DNA of 56,674 nt from a virus, in IMG/VR virus record IMGVR_UViG_3300034021_000712, positions 1-56,674 of that record; one strand, written 5' to 3'. Shown here piece after piece: positions 22,865-32,778 of the stretch; the stretch's first letter is position 1, and each line of letters starts with the position of its first letter. The position numbers and the translations under genes were made by a program. The notes under the pieces are model-generated. The model was given only the letters and a program-made list of their open reading frames with translations. It was not told the DNA's origin and ran no database searches.

Positions 22865-23365
22865 TCAGAAATTTCCTCTCTCTAGCCAAGGCTTATACTT
22901 CAACCAGCAAGGATGTTCTTGAGATGCCATCTTTGGTTGCTTTTCAACAGAAGGCTCTTCAATTCTTTGCCTCTCCAACATTTGTTCCAGAGTTTCATCT
23001 GGTCTTTGGGGAGAATCAGGCCAACCTGCTTCTGGTTTTCTAACCTCAGCCTTAACTTTATCAATATGTTCAATCCAGTTACTTGTTCCTTCTTTCAGAT
23101 CATGATAAAGCATATCAAGTTGACTACCAAGATCACCATAACGAACTTGTCTCATCAACTTAGGATCGTGGAAAGGAATTTCTCTCTTAACCCAGATTGA
23201 TTCATCTTTCGATGGAGAATACTCTAAAGTCCAATGAATACTAATATCATCAGGAGCATCTAACCAAATAAAAGATGCATCTGGACCTTCATAAATTTCG
23301 TATTCTTCGCCTGGATCACAGATTTCCATTACTGTTCCAGTATGTTCTACAAGTGCTTTTCTCAT
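22865..23365 (-). CDS. Tail-fibre-region chaperone-like protein, 166 aa
   Basis: The central phrase MRQVRYGDLGSQLDMLYHDL, followed by WIEHIDKVKAE, is the motif often seen in small phage proteins linked to tail fibres (YGDxxDQLDMLxHD). The last 60 residues are proline- and glutamate-rich. It stands between the halogenase and the adhesin genes. A structural or assembly helper is likely; no catalytic motif seen. Confidence 0.6.
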   Translation of the reverse strand: MRKALVEHTGTVMEICDPGEEYEIYEGPDASFIWLDAPDDISIHWTLEYSPSKDESIWVKREIPFHDPKLMRQVRYGDLGSQLDMLYHDLKEGTSNWIEHIDKVKAEVRKPEAGWPDSPQRPDETLEQMLERQRIEEPSVEKQPKMASQEHPCWLKYKPWLERGNF

Positions 23366-23374
23366 GTTACCTCC

Positions 23375-24184
23375 TTATAAGTAATTAGTTACAATAACAA
23401 CTCCAGATTTTCCATCGGCACCTCTGAAGCTGTGAAAGTGCCCGCCAGATCCACCAGCACCGTATGCAGCATGATCTTGATGGTTATGACTAAAGTTGCC
23501 TCCGTTAGGCCAACCAGCAGCAACGGCACCACCAAAGTGAGATGCACCACCTAATCCGCCGCCGCCCATTCTATGGTCTGTATGACCAAATCCTCCACCA
23601 CCCCATACATTTAGATCACCACCAGAACCATTACGACCTAAGCCACCAGAGTGAGCATTAGTTCTATTTGCACCATGACCACCTCCAGCAGATAGATATC
23701 CACCAAAAGAACTAGAGCCACCATCGTTACCAAAACCAAAATACCATGTTCCAGTTCCTGCACCCCCAACAGTTACGGAAACAGAAGATACAGATTCAAC
23801 ATTAATGACTCTTTCAGCATAGCCACCAGCACCACCAGATTCTGAGTGACCAGATCCACCGCCGCCGCCTGCTTGAACTCTAACATGAATATATCTAACA
23901 CCAGTTGGTCTACTCCAGGTTCCATTACCAGTATAAACATTCATTGAAGTAATGTTACCAGAAGAAACTGCTGACCAGCTCAATGAAGTTCCATTAGTGG
24001 TAAGAAATTTTCCAGATTGACCAGAAACTGAAGGAATAATAGAGTTGGATGATCCACCAATTGTTCCTTCAATAACGATATCAGTTACCGTTAAAGTTCC
24101 AGCAACAGAAATTGTGCCATTGGAAAAAGTAAATCCACTGGATCCTGTTAAGTCTTTAATATTTGATACTTTTAATACTGCCAT
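23375..24184 (-). CDS. Glycine-rich tail adhesin paralogue 3, 269 aa
   Basis: N-terminal attachment-like part MAVLKVSNIKDLTGSSGFTF, a GNGTWSRPTGVRYIHVRVQA strand module (about 85-110), then about 150 residues of glycine-rich repeats ending HNHQDHAAYGAGGSGG and GVVIVTNYL. The glycine-rich part resembles the polyglycine lattice of T-even gp38-type adhesins, which determine host range at the fibre tip. Third of three tandem copies in transcription order. Confidence 0.72.
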   Translation of the reverse strand: MAVLKVSNIKDLTGSSGFTFSNGTISVAGTLTVTDIVIEGTIGGSSNSIIPSVSGQSGKFLTTNGTSLSWSAVSSGNITSMNVYTGNGTWSRPTGVRYIHVRVQAGGGGGSGHSESGGAGGYAERVINVESVSSVSVTVGGAGTGTWYFGFGNDGGSSSFGGYLSAGGGHGANRTNAHSGGLGRNGSGGDLNVWGGGGFGHTDHRMGGGGLGGASHFGGAVAAGWPNGGNFSHNHQDHAAYGAGGSGGHFHSFRGADGKSGVVIVTNYL

Positions 24185-24188
24185 GGTT

Positions 24189-24989
24189 TTACTTGTAATG
24201 TGTAACTACAACAACACCTTCTTTTCCATTGGAACCCCTAAAGCTATGGAAGTGACCACCAGATCCACCAGCACCGTATGCAGCATGATCTTGATGGTTG
24301 TGACTATAGTTTCCCCCATTAGGCCAACCAGAAGCTACTGAACCGCCGAAATATGAATTACCTCCAGTTCCTCCACCATATGCAAAGTGACATTGACCAC
24401 CTCCACCCCATACATTTAGATCACCACCAGAACCATTACGACCTAATGCTCCATTATGAGCCCCATTCTCATTTGCACCATGTCCACCTCCAGCAGAACA
24501 ATATCCACCGAAGGAACTAGTTCCACCACCTCCACCAAAGCCAAAATAATACGTTCCGCTTCCCCCACCACCAACTGTTACAGAAACAGATGATACGCTA
24601 GTTACATCAATAATTCTTTCAGAATATCCACCAGCACCACCAGACTCACCATGACCAGATGCACCTCCACCTCCACCTTGAACTCTAACCTGAATATATT
24701 TAATTCCTGTTGGCTTATTCCAGGTTCCACTACCTGTGAATATTTGCATAGAGTTAATATTTTCACTGGAAACAGCAGACCAACTTAAAGAATTACCATT
24801 AGTGGTCAAAAATCTATTCTGATTTCCAGATTGAGATGGAATAATTTGGGTTGAACTACCACTTATTGCACCGTTAACAGTAATATTTTGAACTCTAAGT
24901 GTTCCTGTGCTAGTAACACCACTAGAATTTAGGGAGAATCCCCCAATTCCAGCAATATCTTTAATATTAGCTACTCTTAATGTGCTCAT
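24189..24989 (-). CDS. Glycine-rich tail adhesin paralogue 2, 266 aa
   Basis: Same plan as its neighbours: MSTLRVANIKDIAGIGGFSL start, GSGTWNKPTGIKYIQVRVQG module, glycine-rich domain with the HNHQDHAAYG segment, and VVVVTHYK end. The gap to the next copy is only 4 bases. Differences fall mainly in the middle of the glycine-rich domain (AHNGALGRNG, CHFAYGGGTGG), where receptor-binding loops are expected. Confidence 0.72.
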   Translation of the reverse strand: MSTLRVANIKDIAGIGGFSLNSSGVTSTGTLRVQNITVNGAISGSSTQIIPSQSGNQNRFLTTNGNSLSWSAVSSENINSMQIFTGSGTWNKPTGIKYIQVRVQGGGGGASGHGESGGAGGYSERIIDVTSVSSVSVTVGGGGSGTYYFGFGGGGGTSSFGGYCSAGGGHGANENGAHNGALGRNGSGGDLNVWGGGGQCHFAYGGGTGGNSYFGGSVASGWPNGGNYSHNHQDHAAYGAGGSGGHFHSFRGSNGKEGVVVVTHYK

Positions 24990-24993
24990 TTTC

Positions 24994-25794
24994 TTACTTG
25001 TAATTTGTAACTACGACTACACCATACTTACCATCAGAACCTCTAAAGCCAGAGAAATGCCCTCCAGATCCACCCGAACCATATGCCGAATGGTCTTGAT
25101 GGTTATGACTAAAGTTGCCACCATTAGGCCATCCAGCAGCTACTGAACCACCAAAGAATGAACCTCCACCAGTTCCTCCACCGTGAGCAGTATGAGACTG
25201 ACCACCTCCACCCCATACATTAATATCACCGCCAGAACCATTACGACCTAAACCACCAGAGTGCCCATTATTTCTAGCAGCACCATGACCACCACCAGCA
25301 GAACAATAACCACCAAAGGAACTAGTTCCTCCGTCGTTTCCAGCATTAAAGTAGTAAGTTCCTCCACCGCCGCCACCAACTGTAATTCCTACAGATGTTA
25401 CAGATTCCACATTGATAATTTTTTCAGCATATCCACCAGCGCCGCCAGATTCACCATGACCAGCGCCGCCGCCGCCGCCACCTTGAACTCTTACATGCAC
25501 ATATTTTACACCAGTTGGTTTATTCCAAGTGGAATTGCCAGTGTAAACATTCATAGAAACAATGTTTTCTGACGATAACGTGCCCCAAGTAAGCTTAGAG
25601 CCATCAGTGCTTAAGTATTTTCCAGATTGACCAGACTGTGGAGGTATAACTTGAGATGATTGCCCAGTGATATTACCGTTAATGACTAAATTACCAACCG
25701 TAATAGTTCCGCCTGCAGAAGCAGAACCACTGTTCATGGAAAATCCACCAGTTCCAGCAAGGTCTTTAATATTTGATACTTTTAGAGTGCTCAT
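24994..25794 (-). CDS. Glycine-rich tail adhesin paralogue 1, 266 aa
   Basis: First of the three in transcription order. Starts MSTLKVSNIKDLAGTGGFSM, with the GNSTWNKPTGVKYVHVRVQG module and glycine-rich C-terminal domain ending VVVVTNYK. An ATAAATA box stands about 65 bases upstream inside the preceding gene. Its ATG overlaps that gene's stop by 4 bases. Surface-exposed host recognition is likely by comparison with T-even adhesins. Confidence 0.72.
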   Translation of the reverse strand: MSTLKVSNIKDLAGTGGFSMNSGSASAGGTITVGNLVINGNITGQSSQVIPPQSGQSGKYLSTDGSKLTWGTLSSENIVSMNVYTGNSTWNKPTGVKYVHVRVQGGGGGGAGHGESGGAGGYAEKIINVESVTSVGITVGGGGGGTYYFNAGNDGGTSSFGGYCSAGGGHGAARNNGHSGGLGRNGSGGDINVWGGGGQSHTAHGGGTGGGSFFGGSVAAGWPNGGNFSHNHQDHSAYGSGGSGGHFSGFRGSDGKYGVVVVTNYK

Positions 25795-26093
25795 AATTGA
25801 TTTTTATAGTCTAAAAATAAGGAATAAAATTCCCCATCTTTTCCTGGAATTTTGTTATTATTTATATCGTTCCATAGGGAATCAAGTAAATCTAATAAAC
25901 TTATTGGTTTTTTGTCACCAAGATTCTTAAAGATTTTATTTTCTTCTTCTATTATTTCATCAGGATGTGGTCTTTTGGTGTCTTCATCATACCATAGCAT
26001 ATCATGTGGGTTATCGTCAACCATTATAAATTTAGCATTTGGATTACCCGTTAAATTAGTAATAGCCTGAGACCAATAATATCTTCTATTCAT
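25791..26093 (-). CDS. Tail-fibre-region hypothetical protein, 100 aa
   Basis: Starts MNRRYYWSQAITNLTGNPNA and contains a W...RPHPDEIIEEENKI phrase like those in small tail-fibre assembly proteins. It lies between two fibre genes with 1- and 4-base overlaps. A chaperone role is a guess from context and motif style. Confidence 0.5.
   Translation of the reverse strand: MNRRYYWSQAITNLTGNPNAKFIMVDDNPHDMLWYDEDTKRPHPDEIIEEENKIFKNLGDKKPISLLDLLDSLWNDINNNKIPGKDGEFYSLFLDYKNQL
25859..25865 (-). promoter_or_regulatory. Late-promoter-like box TATAAATA
   Basis: The minus strand reads GATATAAATAATAA about 65 bases before the first glycine-rich adhesin, within the coding region of the 25791-26093 gene. It fits the T4-like late -10 consensus. 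Confidence 0.4.
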
Positions 26094-27001
26094 TATCCTC
26101 TAATTTCCATAGCATAGAATGCAGAGATCGATCTCATATCATTAGAAACACGATCATTAATATATAGATCTCTAACTGAACCACTCCAAGATGCGGATGC
26201 TCTTACTCTATATCTAACAGGAACCGTAACACCAGGAGAATCTCTAAAGATTATATGATGGTTATACATATAATCTGTAGTATCTTGACCATCATATACA
26301 GTAGAAATTGATCCTGCACCAACGTTTGAATTTCCAGAAAGCCCAGAAGTTAAAAGACTACCATCTCTGGAAAAGCCAAATGATGTTACATGTGTTGCAG
26401 AGCAATTAATCATTGCAACTAAAAGTATCTTCGAATTTGTATGAGTGGGCTGAATAGAAATTTCTAGTTCAGGAATGTCAGCACTGCTATCCAGATCTTG
26501 TGAACGAATTAGATATCTTGTTGGTGATGAGTGAACCATTCTAACCTGAACAATTTCACCTTCTCTTAGGTCATTATCCTCACCACCCATGATGAGCCAA
26601 CTTGCACCATTTTCAATAGTTACTGTGTAATTATTGTCAACCTGAACAGGACCAGCAGTGAATCCATTTGTGAATTCTGCACCACCATTAGCAACAGGAC
26701 CTACAGTTAAATTTTCAGAGATATTGGTTCCATTTGTTCTGATGATTGACTTTTCACCAACAGAAGGACCGCCACCACCAACATCTGTCCAACCAGGAAC
26801 ACCCTGTCTAGCATCAGCAACCCAAATTTGAGCTTGGTCTGCAGTGGTATTGAATACCATAGTTCCCACTGCAGGAGTTCCCAAAGCATTAATTTGGGTT
26901 TGATTTAAGCCTTGCAGTGTGAGTGATTGTGATAGTGAAAGTGTGGTCATTAATGCTCTAGTAGAAGCATTAATTTGTGACTCTATAATTTTTGTTGCCA
27001 T
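26093..27001 (-). CDS. Tail fibre-like protein, 302 aa
   Basis: The N-terminus MATKIIESQINASTRALMTT is followed by ALGTPAVGTMVFNTTADQAQ and a PGWTDVGGG segment, typical of phage fibre N-terminal modules; the rest is beta-rich, with a C-terminal half (about 170-302) like a jelly-roll receptor-binding or trimerisation domain. Placed between the large structural genes and the adhesins. Family not named with certainty. Confidence 0.6.
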   Translation of the reverse strand: MATKIIESQINASTRALMTTLSLSQSLTLQGLNQTQINALGTPAVGTMVFNTTADQAQIWVADARQGVPGWTDVGGGGPSVGEKSIIRTNGTNISENLTVGPVANGGAEFTNGFTAGPVQVDNNYTVTIENGASWLIMGGEDNDLREGEIVQVRMVHSSPTRYLIRSQDLDSSADIPELEISIQPTHTNSKILLVAMINCSATHVTSFGFSRDGSLLTSGLSGNSNVGAGSISTVYDGQDTTDYMYNHHIIFRDSPGVTVPVRYRVRASASWSGSVRDLYINDRVSNDMRSISAFYAMEIRG

Positions 27002-27022
27002 GAGTTTATAAGAATAAGGTTA

Positions 27023-30000
27023 TTAGATTACTAACTCACGGATTTGAATTACATCACCAGTTTGTGGAACTGTAGACACGGAAAAGTCTACAGCATTACC
27101 AGTAACAGTATAATCAACTCCAGGAACTTGACATACACCGTTCAAGAATACGAGAACGGAATATGCAGTGTGCCCCGAAGAAATAGCAAAGGTAGATTGA
27201 ACCCCATTGCCATTATACGTTACACCATTATTGCTATTGGTAATACCAGTAGCTAATCTATATTTATCCGCGCACCCATATGATCCAGTAATATCAATGT
27301 TACCTTGAACATACACATTACCAGCAATCTTCATCCTGTTGGATGCATCTGGAGCCATACCAATACCATAGTTGGTAGTGCCAGAATATCTCTGAGATGT
27401 TATTGGCGTGGTATCAGATAATCCGAATTTATACCATGTTGCAGAATCATAAATCCAACCTAATGCTTGACCAGGAGCCCAATCCTGATTGTATACCATA
27501 TCACCATCATTAAATGCTAATCCAGCTGGGAGATCAGGTAAGCCCTGAGCATTCTCTTCTGCTAAGAAAGATTGCTTAAGAACTGTTCCATCTGCATTTG
27601 TATAGGTAAACTTCAGCGTTTGAATATTGTCAAGTGAAGTTACCTTTTTCTGGAATGTTACAGGACCAGAAAATACAGATTCTAACTGGTTAGATGCACC
27701 ACCAATTACGGTTAGTTTATCAGTTAAAACCAATTCTGAGAAAGTTTGGATTGTTGTATTTTCTTCACCCAAAACATTAAGTTGTGCAATGTCAGCATTA
27801 GTAATCTGACCAGTAACTGGGTTAACAACTTGGTTACCAATGAAGAGGTCACCGTTAGAGTTTAGACCAGAATAGAATGCAACGCCCGCTGCTTCTTTTA
27901 GTGACTGAGATAATCTAACTTGAGAATCAGTTAAAACTTCAACCTGCGTTGAGGGGAATGCAGTAGAATAGTTACCAGGACCAAAACCAAGATATTCAAA
28001 TGTGTGGTTACCTGAACGTAGAATTGAATATCTTCTCAATTCTACAGGAATTGGCTCTACAGAATTATCAGCTTCTCTGATTTTTAGTGGAATTTTTCTC
28101 TGCTCTGAATCACCAAGTCTAGCAGTTACTGTAATGCCATTCAAGACGTTAGCAACTGTAGTATATCCAAGATTATTTTCAGTTTCTTGTAAGAAGAATT
28201 GTGCAGTTTCTTTTGTGATCGATCTTTGAGCATCAAGATTTGGTGTTGGGGTTGCACCATCTGTAGCATATACTAATCCAATTGTCTCGTTATCTGCAAT
28301 AGATACCGAAGCTTGAGGATCAGCATTTGGGTTGTCTCTATCAAACGAAGGATATACCTCATTAACGTTCTGAGAGAACTTAAAGTCATTAAAGTTGTCT
28401 GTTGTAGGTGAAACAGAGGCAGAAAGAACTGAAAGATAATAAATTCCGTCTTGCTCACCACGAATAAATTCTTGGTATGTTTCAACTTCATACACATAAT
28501 AAATTTTATTGTATGAAGGAGAATTGGTTTCAGATGATCTTGGTTGCATTACGAAACCAGTAATAGGTTCTCTAGGAACTGGGAATGAATCTTTATCTAG
28601 AAGATATCTAAATCTATAGATTCTATCAGTTAAGTTTCTTGCATCGGGAACTCTTCTAATATATGAAGTTGGCGTGAATCCAAGATTTTGATATTGTGAA
28701 TTGGCAAGAAGAGTAGTATAGATGGTATTTACGTTTCCATCAACTTGAAGATACCAATTAGATCTGCCAGAATCCCATTTAATTGGATTATTTGGATCAT
28801 CTGCTGCAGTTCCAGTAACATCAGTTCCAGCAGGTTGAATATTAGCATAATGAACTGTTGGTGTAGTTGCACCAGATGCAATCAGCGAAACATATAATCT
28901 ATCTGGTGTATTAACGTTATCTCTTCTAGCACCAATTGTATAGCCTTGAATTTTTGTTGGTGGTGGAGCAGACTGATTGGTATATCCGTATAAGTAAAGC
29001 TTAGTTTGATCTGCTGCAGCTCTTGTCTTTTGAATATCAATTGTAACCCAGTTTACAGAAATCTCAGGAACATCACCTAAAGATTTTGGAGGGATTATAT
29101 GTGTAACTTGACCAGCTTTATCTTTAGTAAATGCTGCAGCCTTAAAGCCTTTACATCTTAATGATGTATTACCAAAGTTGGAGTTAGAGTTGGTGATCGA
29201 CATGTCACCACCACTATCAGCAAAGAAGTGATCGCCAAATCCAACAGCGAACACAGAAACAACCTGAATAAAAGCATCATTTGAAGCTTTAACGTGGCAA
29301 TGTCTCCAGCCTTTTCTATATTTGCAAAGACCATTGATGTGAGCACCAGATCCTGCAGTTTGTGGTTCGTAGTTGCCTGTATTGGGATTATAGAGAACAA
29401 ATGCTCTGTCATCCTTTTGTAGAGAAATTCCAGTAAACTGCGCAACAACCATGGATTTAAAGCCAGTAGCTCTAGATCCATCAGCGTGCATACCATTAAT
29501 TCCCCACACGGAACGTAGGGATAGGTTGAACATGTATGGAGAAGCAGAGTCTACTGTATCAATTTCAACCTTAACTAAGATATTATTTCCAATTGCATTA
29601 CCAGAAGGTTCTGCTGACATCTGATATGTAAATTGGTTACCCTGCGCAGATGTAACCAAGAATGAGCCATTATATAATAACTGGTCTTGTTCAGTCGGCC
29701 CTACAACACCAGAAACGTTAACTGCAACACCAACTGAGAATCCGTGGTTTTTAGGATTACCTAGTTCGTCAACTGTAAATGCTGTAGCAGTCTGACCATT
29801 ACGAATAATCTGAGAAACTGCAAATTCGTCAGAGATAGGACCAACGATTCTATTTTCTTCGACTCTTGCTTGGATCTGATCCTGAGAAATAACTCCAGAA
29901 GTATCAGGAATAGTAGCGTAAGCTTTTGAAATCTTTTGGTAGTAAAGATCTAGATCTTCTTTACTTGCATATTCAAAGCAAGTTAATTTGTGGTGAGAGA

Positions 30001-30601
30001 AGTTTGGTGCAATTGTATTAATTGCATCAGGTCTATAATATACACCATTATTATCACCATCAAATAATGAGAACTGCCAGAAATAACAACCACCAGTTAC
30101 TCTAAAAATAGCACTAGCTCCTGGTTCATTTAAGGCATTAATACCTAAACTACCTGATACTGTAGGATATGGAATATATTTTGGAATAATCTTCGTTCTT
30201 CTAAGGTCAGATCCAACTAGTGAACAACCTCTTGGAACAATGACGCCACCATCTACAGAATTAAATCTGTAAAGAATGTTACTACTTGAGTTGATATCAA
30301 AGTTACTATTTGCATCAAATGGTTGAATAGTAGCGTAATCAGATGTTCCAGGTCTATTATCAATAATATATTCAGAGGGATACAAATAGATAGAGAAAGC
30401 ATCAAACTCGTCATTAGAAAGACCAACTCTATATGAGAATCTTGCTACTTCTAAGAACGCTCGCTGTAGAGTTTTGAATGGTCGCAATGCAGAGTTTCCT
30501 CTGTTATCATATGCATCTGATGCATCAAAATCGTCAGGGTTAACGTAAATAATACGACCCGTTCTAGACGTAATGATATTTTTTAATCGAGTAAGTGCCA
30601 T
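27023..30601 (-). CDS. Large virion structural / tail fibre protein, 1192 aa
   Basis: The N-terminal 350 residues (MALTRLKNIITSRTGRIIYV, then RPFKTLQRAFLEVARFSYR) belong to a large protein I recall as conserved and virion-associated in T4-like cyanophages. The middle contains many beta strands. The last 85 residues (YNGNGVQSTFAISSGHTAYS to QIRELVI) are a separate domain that looks like a small receptor- or carbohydrate-binding module. Late box 22 bases upstream. Probably baseplate or fibre component. Confidence 0.65.
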   Translation of the reverse strand: MALTRLKNIITSRTGRIIYVNPDDFDASDAYDNRGNSALRPFKTLQRAFLEVARFSYRVGLSNDEFDAFSIYLYPSEYIIDNRPGTSDYATIQPFDANSNFDINSSSNILYRFNSVDGGVIVPRGCSLVGSDLRRTKIIPKYIPYPTVSGSLGINALNEPGASAIFRVTGGCYFWQFSLFDGDNNGVYYRPDAINTIAPNFSHHKLTCFEYASKEDLDLYYQKISKAYATIPDTSGVISQDQIQARVEENRIVGPISDEFAVSQIIRNGQTATAFTVDELGNPKNHGFSVGVAVNVSGVVGPTEQDQLLYNGSFLVTSAQGNQFTYQMSAEPSGNAIGNNILVKVEIDTVDSASPYMFNLSLRSVWGINGMHADGSRATGFKSMVVAQFTGISLQKDDRAFVLYNPNTGNYEPQTAGSGAHINGLCKYRKGWRHCHVKASNDAFIQVVSVFAVGFGDHFFADSGGDMSITNSNSNFGNTSLRCKGFKAAAFTKDKAGQVTHIIPPKSLGDVPEISVNWVTIDIQKTRAAADQTKLYLYGYTNQSAPPPTKIQGYTIGARRDNVNTPDRLYVSLIASGATTPTVHYANIQPAGTDVTGTAADDPNNPIKWDSGRSNWYLQVDGNVNTIYTTLLANSQYQNLGFTPTSYIRRVPDARNLTDRIYRFRYLLDKDSFPVPREPITGFVMQPRSSETNSPSYNKIYYVYEVETYQEFIRGEQDGIYYLSVLSASVSPTTDNFNDFKFSQNVNEVYPSFDRDNPNADPQASVSIADNETIGLVYATDGATPTPNLDAQRSITKETAQFFLQETENNLGYTTVANVLNGITVTARLGDSEQRKIPLKIREADNSVEPIPVELRRYSILRSGNHTFEYLGFGPGNYSTAFPSTQVEVLTDSQVRLSQSLKEAAGVAFYSGLNSNGDLFIGNQVVNPVTGQITNADIAQLNVLGEENTTIQTFSELVLTDKLTVIGGASNQLESVFSGPVTFQKKVTSLDNIQTLKFTYTNADGTVLKQSFLAEENAQGLPDLPAGLAFNDGDMVYNQDWAPGQALGWIYDSATWYKFGLSDTTPITSQRYSGTTNYGIGMAPDASNRMKIAGNVYVQGNIDITGSYGCADKYRLATGITNSNNGVTYNGNGVQSTFAISSGHTAYSVLVFLNGVCQVPGVDYTVTGNAVDFSVSTVPQTGDVIQIRELVI

Positions 30602-30622
30602 CTCTTACCTATCTTCCTTAGA

Positions 30623-30629
30623 TATTTAT
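30623..30629 (-). promoter_or_regulatory. Late-promoter-like box ATAAATA
   Basis: Minus strand AACAAATAAATATC lies in the short gap between the 710-aa and 1192-aa structural genes, 22 bases before the start of the latter. A Shine-Dalgarno GGAAG/AGG follows in the leader. Confidence 0.5.
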
Positions 30630-30632
30630 TTG

Positions 30633-32765
30633 TTAGTTAACCGATTTAGGCGTATTTAATACAACATAGTCATCAGATACAGTCTCAAATCCAGTCACGA
30701 CATAGCTGAGATCTGCAGCACTAGAATATACCATTATATTCTGACCAGGACCGACAACAATACTAGAATTTTTATCCGTTGCATTTGCGTTAATCGCTTT
30801 ACCATACATGATGTAATCTTGTGTTTCAATTTCATCCACATCAACATGAACTGCAGTGCTTACTGTTCCAACAGTAAATGTTAGATTGGGAGCACCACCA
30901 CCACCCAATTGAGCATCTAGAACAGTGATTGTATCCGAAATCGCATGACCTTTTCCGCCATTCAAAATAGTTACAGTTGCAGCACCAGATCCATTAACAG
31001 CAATACTAAATGATTGATTTGTTCCAGATCCACTTGTAGTTCCAGTTACAGTATAAGTTCCTTGAACTCTCAATGCATTGGCAGCACCAACGCCAGTAAC
31101 TGTTAGAATTTTACCGTCTACTGCTTCAACATAAGAACGAGCGCCATCTTCAATAGATGGAGAATCGTAGAATTTATCTCCATTTACAAAAGGAACCGAA
31201 TCTTTTTCAAGAGAGACTTTTAGTAATGCATTAGTTGCATCCCAGTCTTGAACATATCCATGTGCTCCTGGAACAACTCCAGTAATTGTTTGTGTTGTTG
31301 TTCCAATTGTAAATGTATCGGCAATCGTGAAGTCTGCTCCAGAAAAATTGTATACAAAAATTTCAGTATAGGTTGGATTATTAATAGTATTAATAGTAAA
31401 TCCATATCCAATTGAAGCTGCAGCTTCGTTATACACATAAATTGTTCCTGCAGTTGTATCAGTAATACTAAATTGCAGATATGCTCCTGCTTGACCAGAA
31501 GTTCCACTTTTAATAACGCCAGTTGTATACTCAGTTCCTGCTGTTGGTGTATTATTAATACCCTCAATGGCATCAACCGAGAACCTAAAGAGATCACCAG
31601 TCATTGAAGAATCTGATAAATCAAACTTATAAGTTCTCAAATTATTCAGGGTGAAATTAACTGGTTTAAAATGACCACTTCCTGAAGTAGTTGATAGTAG
31701 GAATTGGAAAGTCTGATTAACTGAGCTTGTTACTGTAAATTGAAGATCTGCTGAAGCAGTTGCTCCAGATATAGTTTCTCCTGTAGCAAAATAATTAATT
31801 AAGACTAGCTGACCGATATTATATAAAGTTACTGTGGTTGCATCATTATGATTTACATCTGCTGTGCCATATTGTCCCCTGGCAACAGTAATGTCATTAC
31901 CAACAACATTATCAATTCGCATTAATTCATTATCAATTCGAATAATACCACCAGTAATAAATCCAGTCGAGTCGGTAACAGTAAGAGTTGTATCACTTGC
32001 AGCAAAAGTTGCACCTTCATTTACTGTTGTTGTGGTTGCACTAGCAACAAGTGGGGTCGATCCATAACCACCAGCAATTGTTGCAGCAGTTGTTCCTAAT
32101 GCACCTCTAGTTACTGTAATTGAACTAGTTACGCTATTTACTGTTGCAATTTGTAATAGTTCATTATTATTGGTTGGTAATAAATATCCAGCTTGTAAGT
32201 CGTTTGGCGCTATTCCAATACCACTAACTTTAATAGTAGTAGCAGAGTTATTTAAAGCATTCACATGAAGATAAATGGCATTTCCTGCTGCAGCACCACG
32301 ATAAGTTGCAGTTAAGCCAGTAGTATCTCCAGTTACTGTTTCACCATTAACGAAAGTGCCACTTAAACTAGCTCCGTTAATCGATTGAGTATGGATGTCT
32401 TCTACAATCACATAGTAATTAACCAGATCTGATGGCTTATATACATCAAACAAAGTAGCAGAAGCTTCAAGATCAGTAGTAATATTCAAACCAGGAATTG
32501 CAACAGTATTTGTCATTCCTGGAGTAATCTGTAATTTATATTTTGTTACTGGATTCCCTTTCTGAAATTTATATGTGCTTGGCTGTGCTCCATCAATTCT
32601 AAGAATTTGATCATAGTCTCTTAATGCAACACGATATGATGCACTAGATCCACTCTGATTGCAAACGTTTAATACTACACTACCAGTTCTATCAATATCT
32701 GGAGAATATAGTTTATGATTTGTGGTTGCCCCTGGTTTTGCGGCTGCTAATCTTCCTGCTGTCAT
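30633..32765 (-). CDS. Virion structural protein, beta-rich, 710 aa
   Basis: Starts MTAGRLAAAKPGATTNHKLY. It is composed of repeated Ig-like or beta-sandwich units rich in T, V, G, N, with two similar segments around residues 215 and 275 (ITVTRGALGTTAA and ITVARGQYGTADV), which suggests an internal duplication. No enzymatic motif. Between two other fibre-type proteins, so a fibre, collar or baseplate component is likely. Confidence 0.65.
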   Translation of the reverse strand: MTAGRLAAAKPGATTNHKLYSPDIDRTGSVVLNVCNQSGSSASYRVALRDYDQILRIDGAQPSTYKFQKGNPVTKYKLQITPGMTNTVAIPGLNITTDLEASATLFDVYKPSDLVNYYVIVEDIHTQSINGASLSGTFVNGETVTGDTTGLTATYRGAAAGNAIYLHVNALNNSATTIKVSGIGIAPNDLQAGYLLPTNNNELLQIATVNSVTSSITVTRGALGTTAATIAGGYGSTPLVASATTTTVNEGATFAASDTTLTVTDSTGFITGGIIRIDNELMRIDNVVGNDITVARGQYGTADVNHNDATTVTLYNIGQLVLINYFATGETISGATASADLQFTVTSSVNQTFQFLLSTTSGSGHFKPVNFTLNNLRTYKFDLSDSSMTGDLFRFSVDAIEGINNTPTAGTEYTTGVIKSGTSGQAGAYLQFSITDTTAGTIYVYNEAAASIGYGFTINTINNPTYTEIFVYNFSGADFTIADTFTIGTTTQTITGVVPGAHGYVQDWDATNALLKVSLEKDSVPFVNGDKFYDSPSIEDGARSYVEAVDGKILTVTGVGAANALRVQGTYTVTGTTSGSGTNQSFSIAVNGSGAATVTILNGGKGHAISDTITVLDAQLGGGGAPNLTFTVGTVSTAVHVDVDEIETQDYIMYGKAINANATDKNSSIVVGPGQNIMVYSSAADLSYVVTGFETVSDDYVVLNTPKSVN

Positions 32766-32778
32766 TTTTTAATTTCCT

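Larger units (their letters stand above)
23375..25794 (-). repeat. Three tandem gene copies, period about 805 bases
   Basis: The three glycine-rich genes are head-to-tail duplicates of almost equal length, separated by 4 bases each. Long stretches are nearly identical in DNA, for example the segment around CCAGAACCATTACGACCTAA, found once in each copy, while other stretches differ. This patchwork suggests recombination or gene conversion among copies. Confidence 0.75.

Noticed and set aside
23375-25794. CRISPR-like or tandem short-repeat array in the glycine-rich region
   Set aside because: The repeats are codons for glycine-rich protein motifs in three gene copies; spacing and composition are not those of repeat-spacer arrays.
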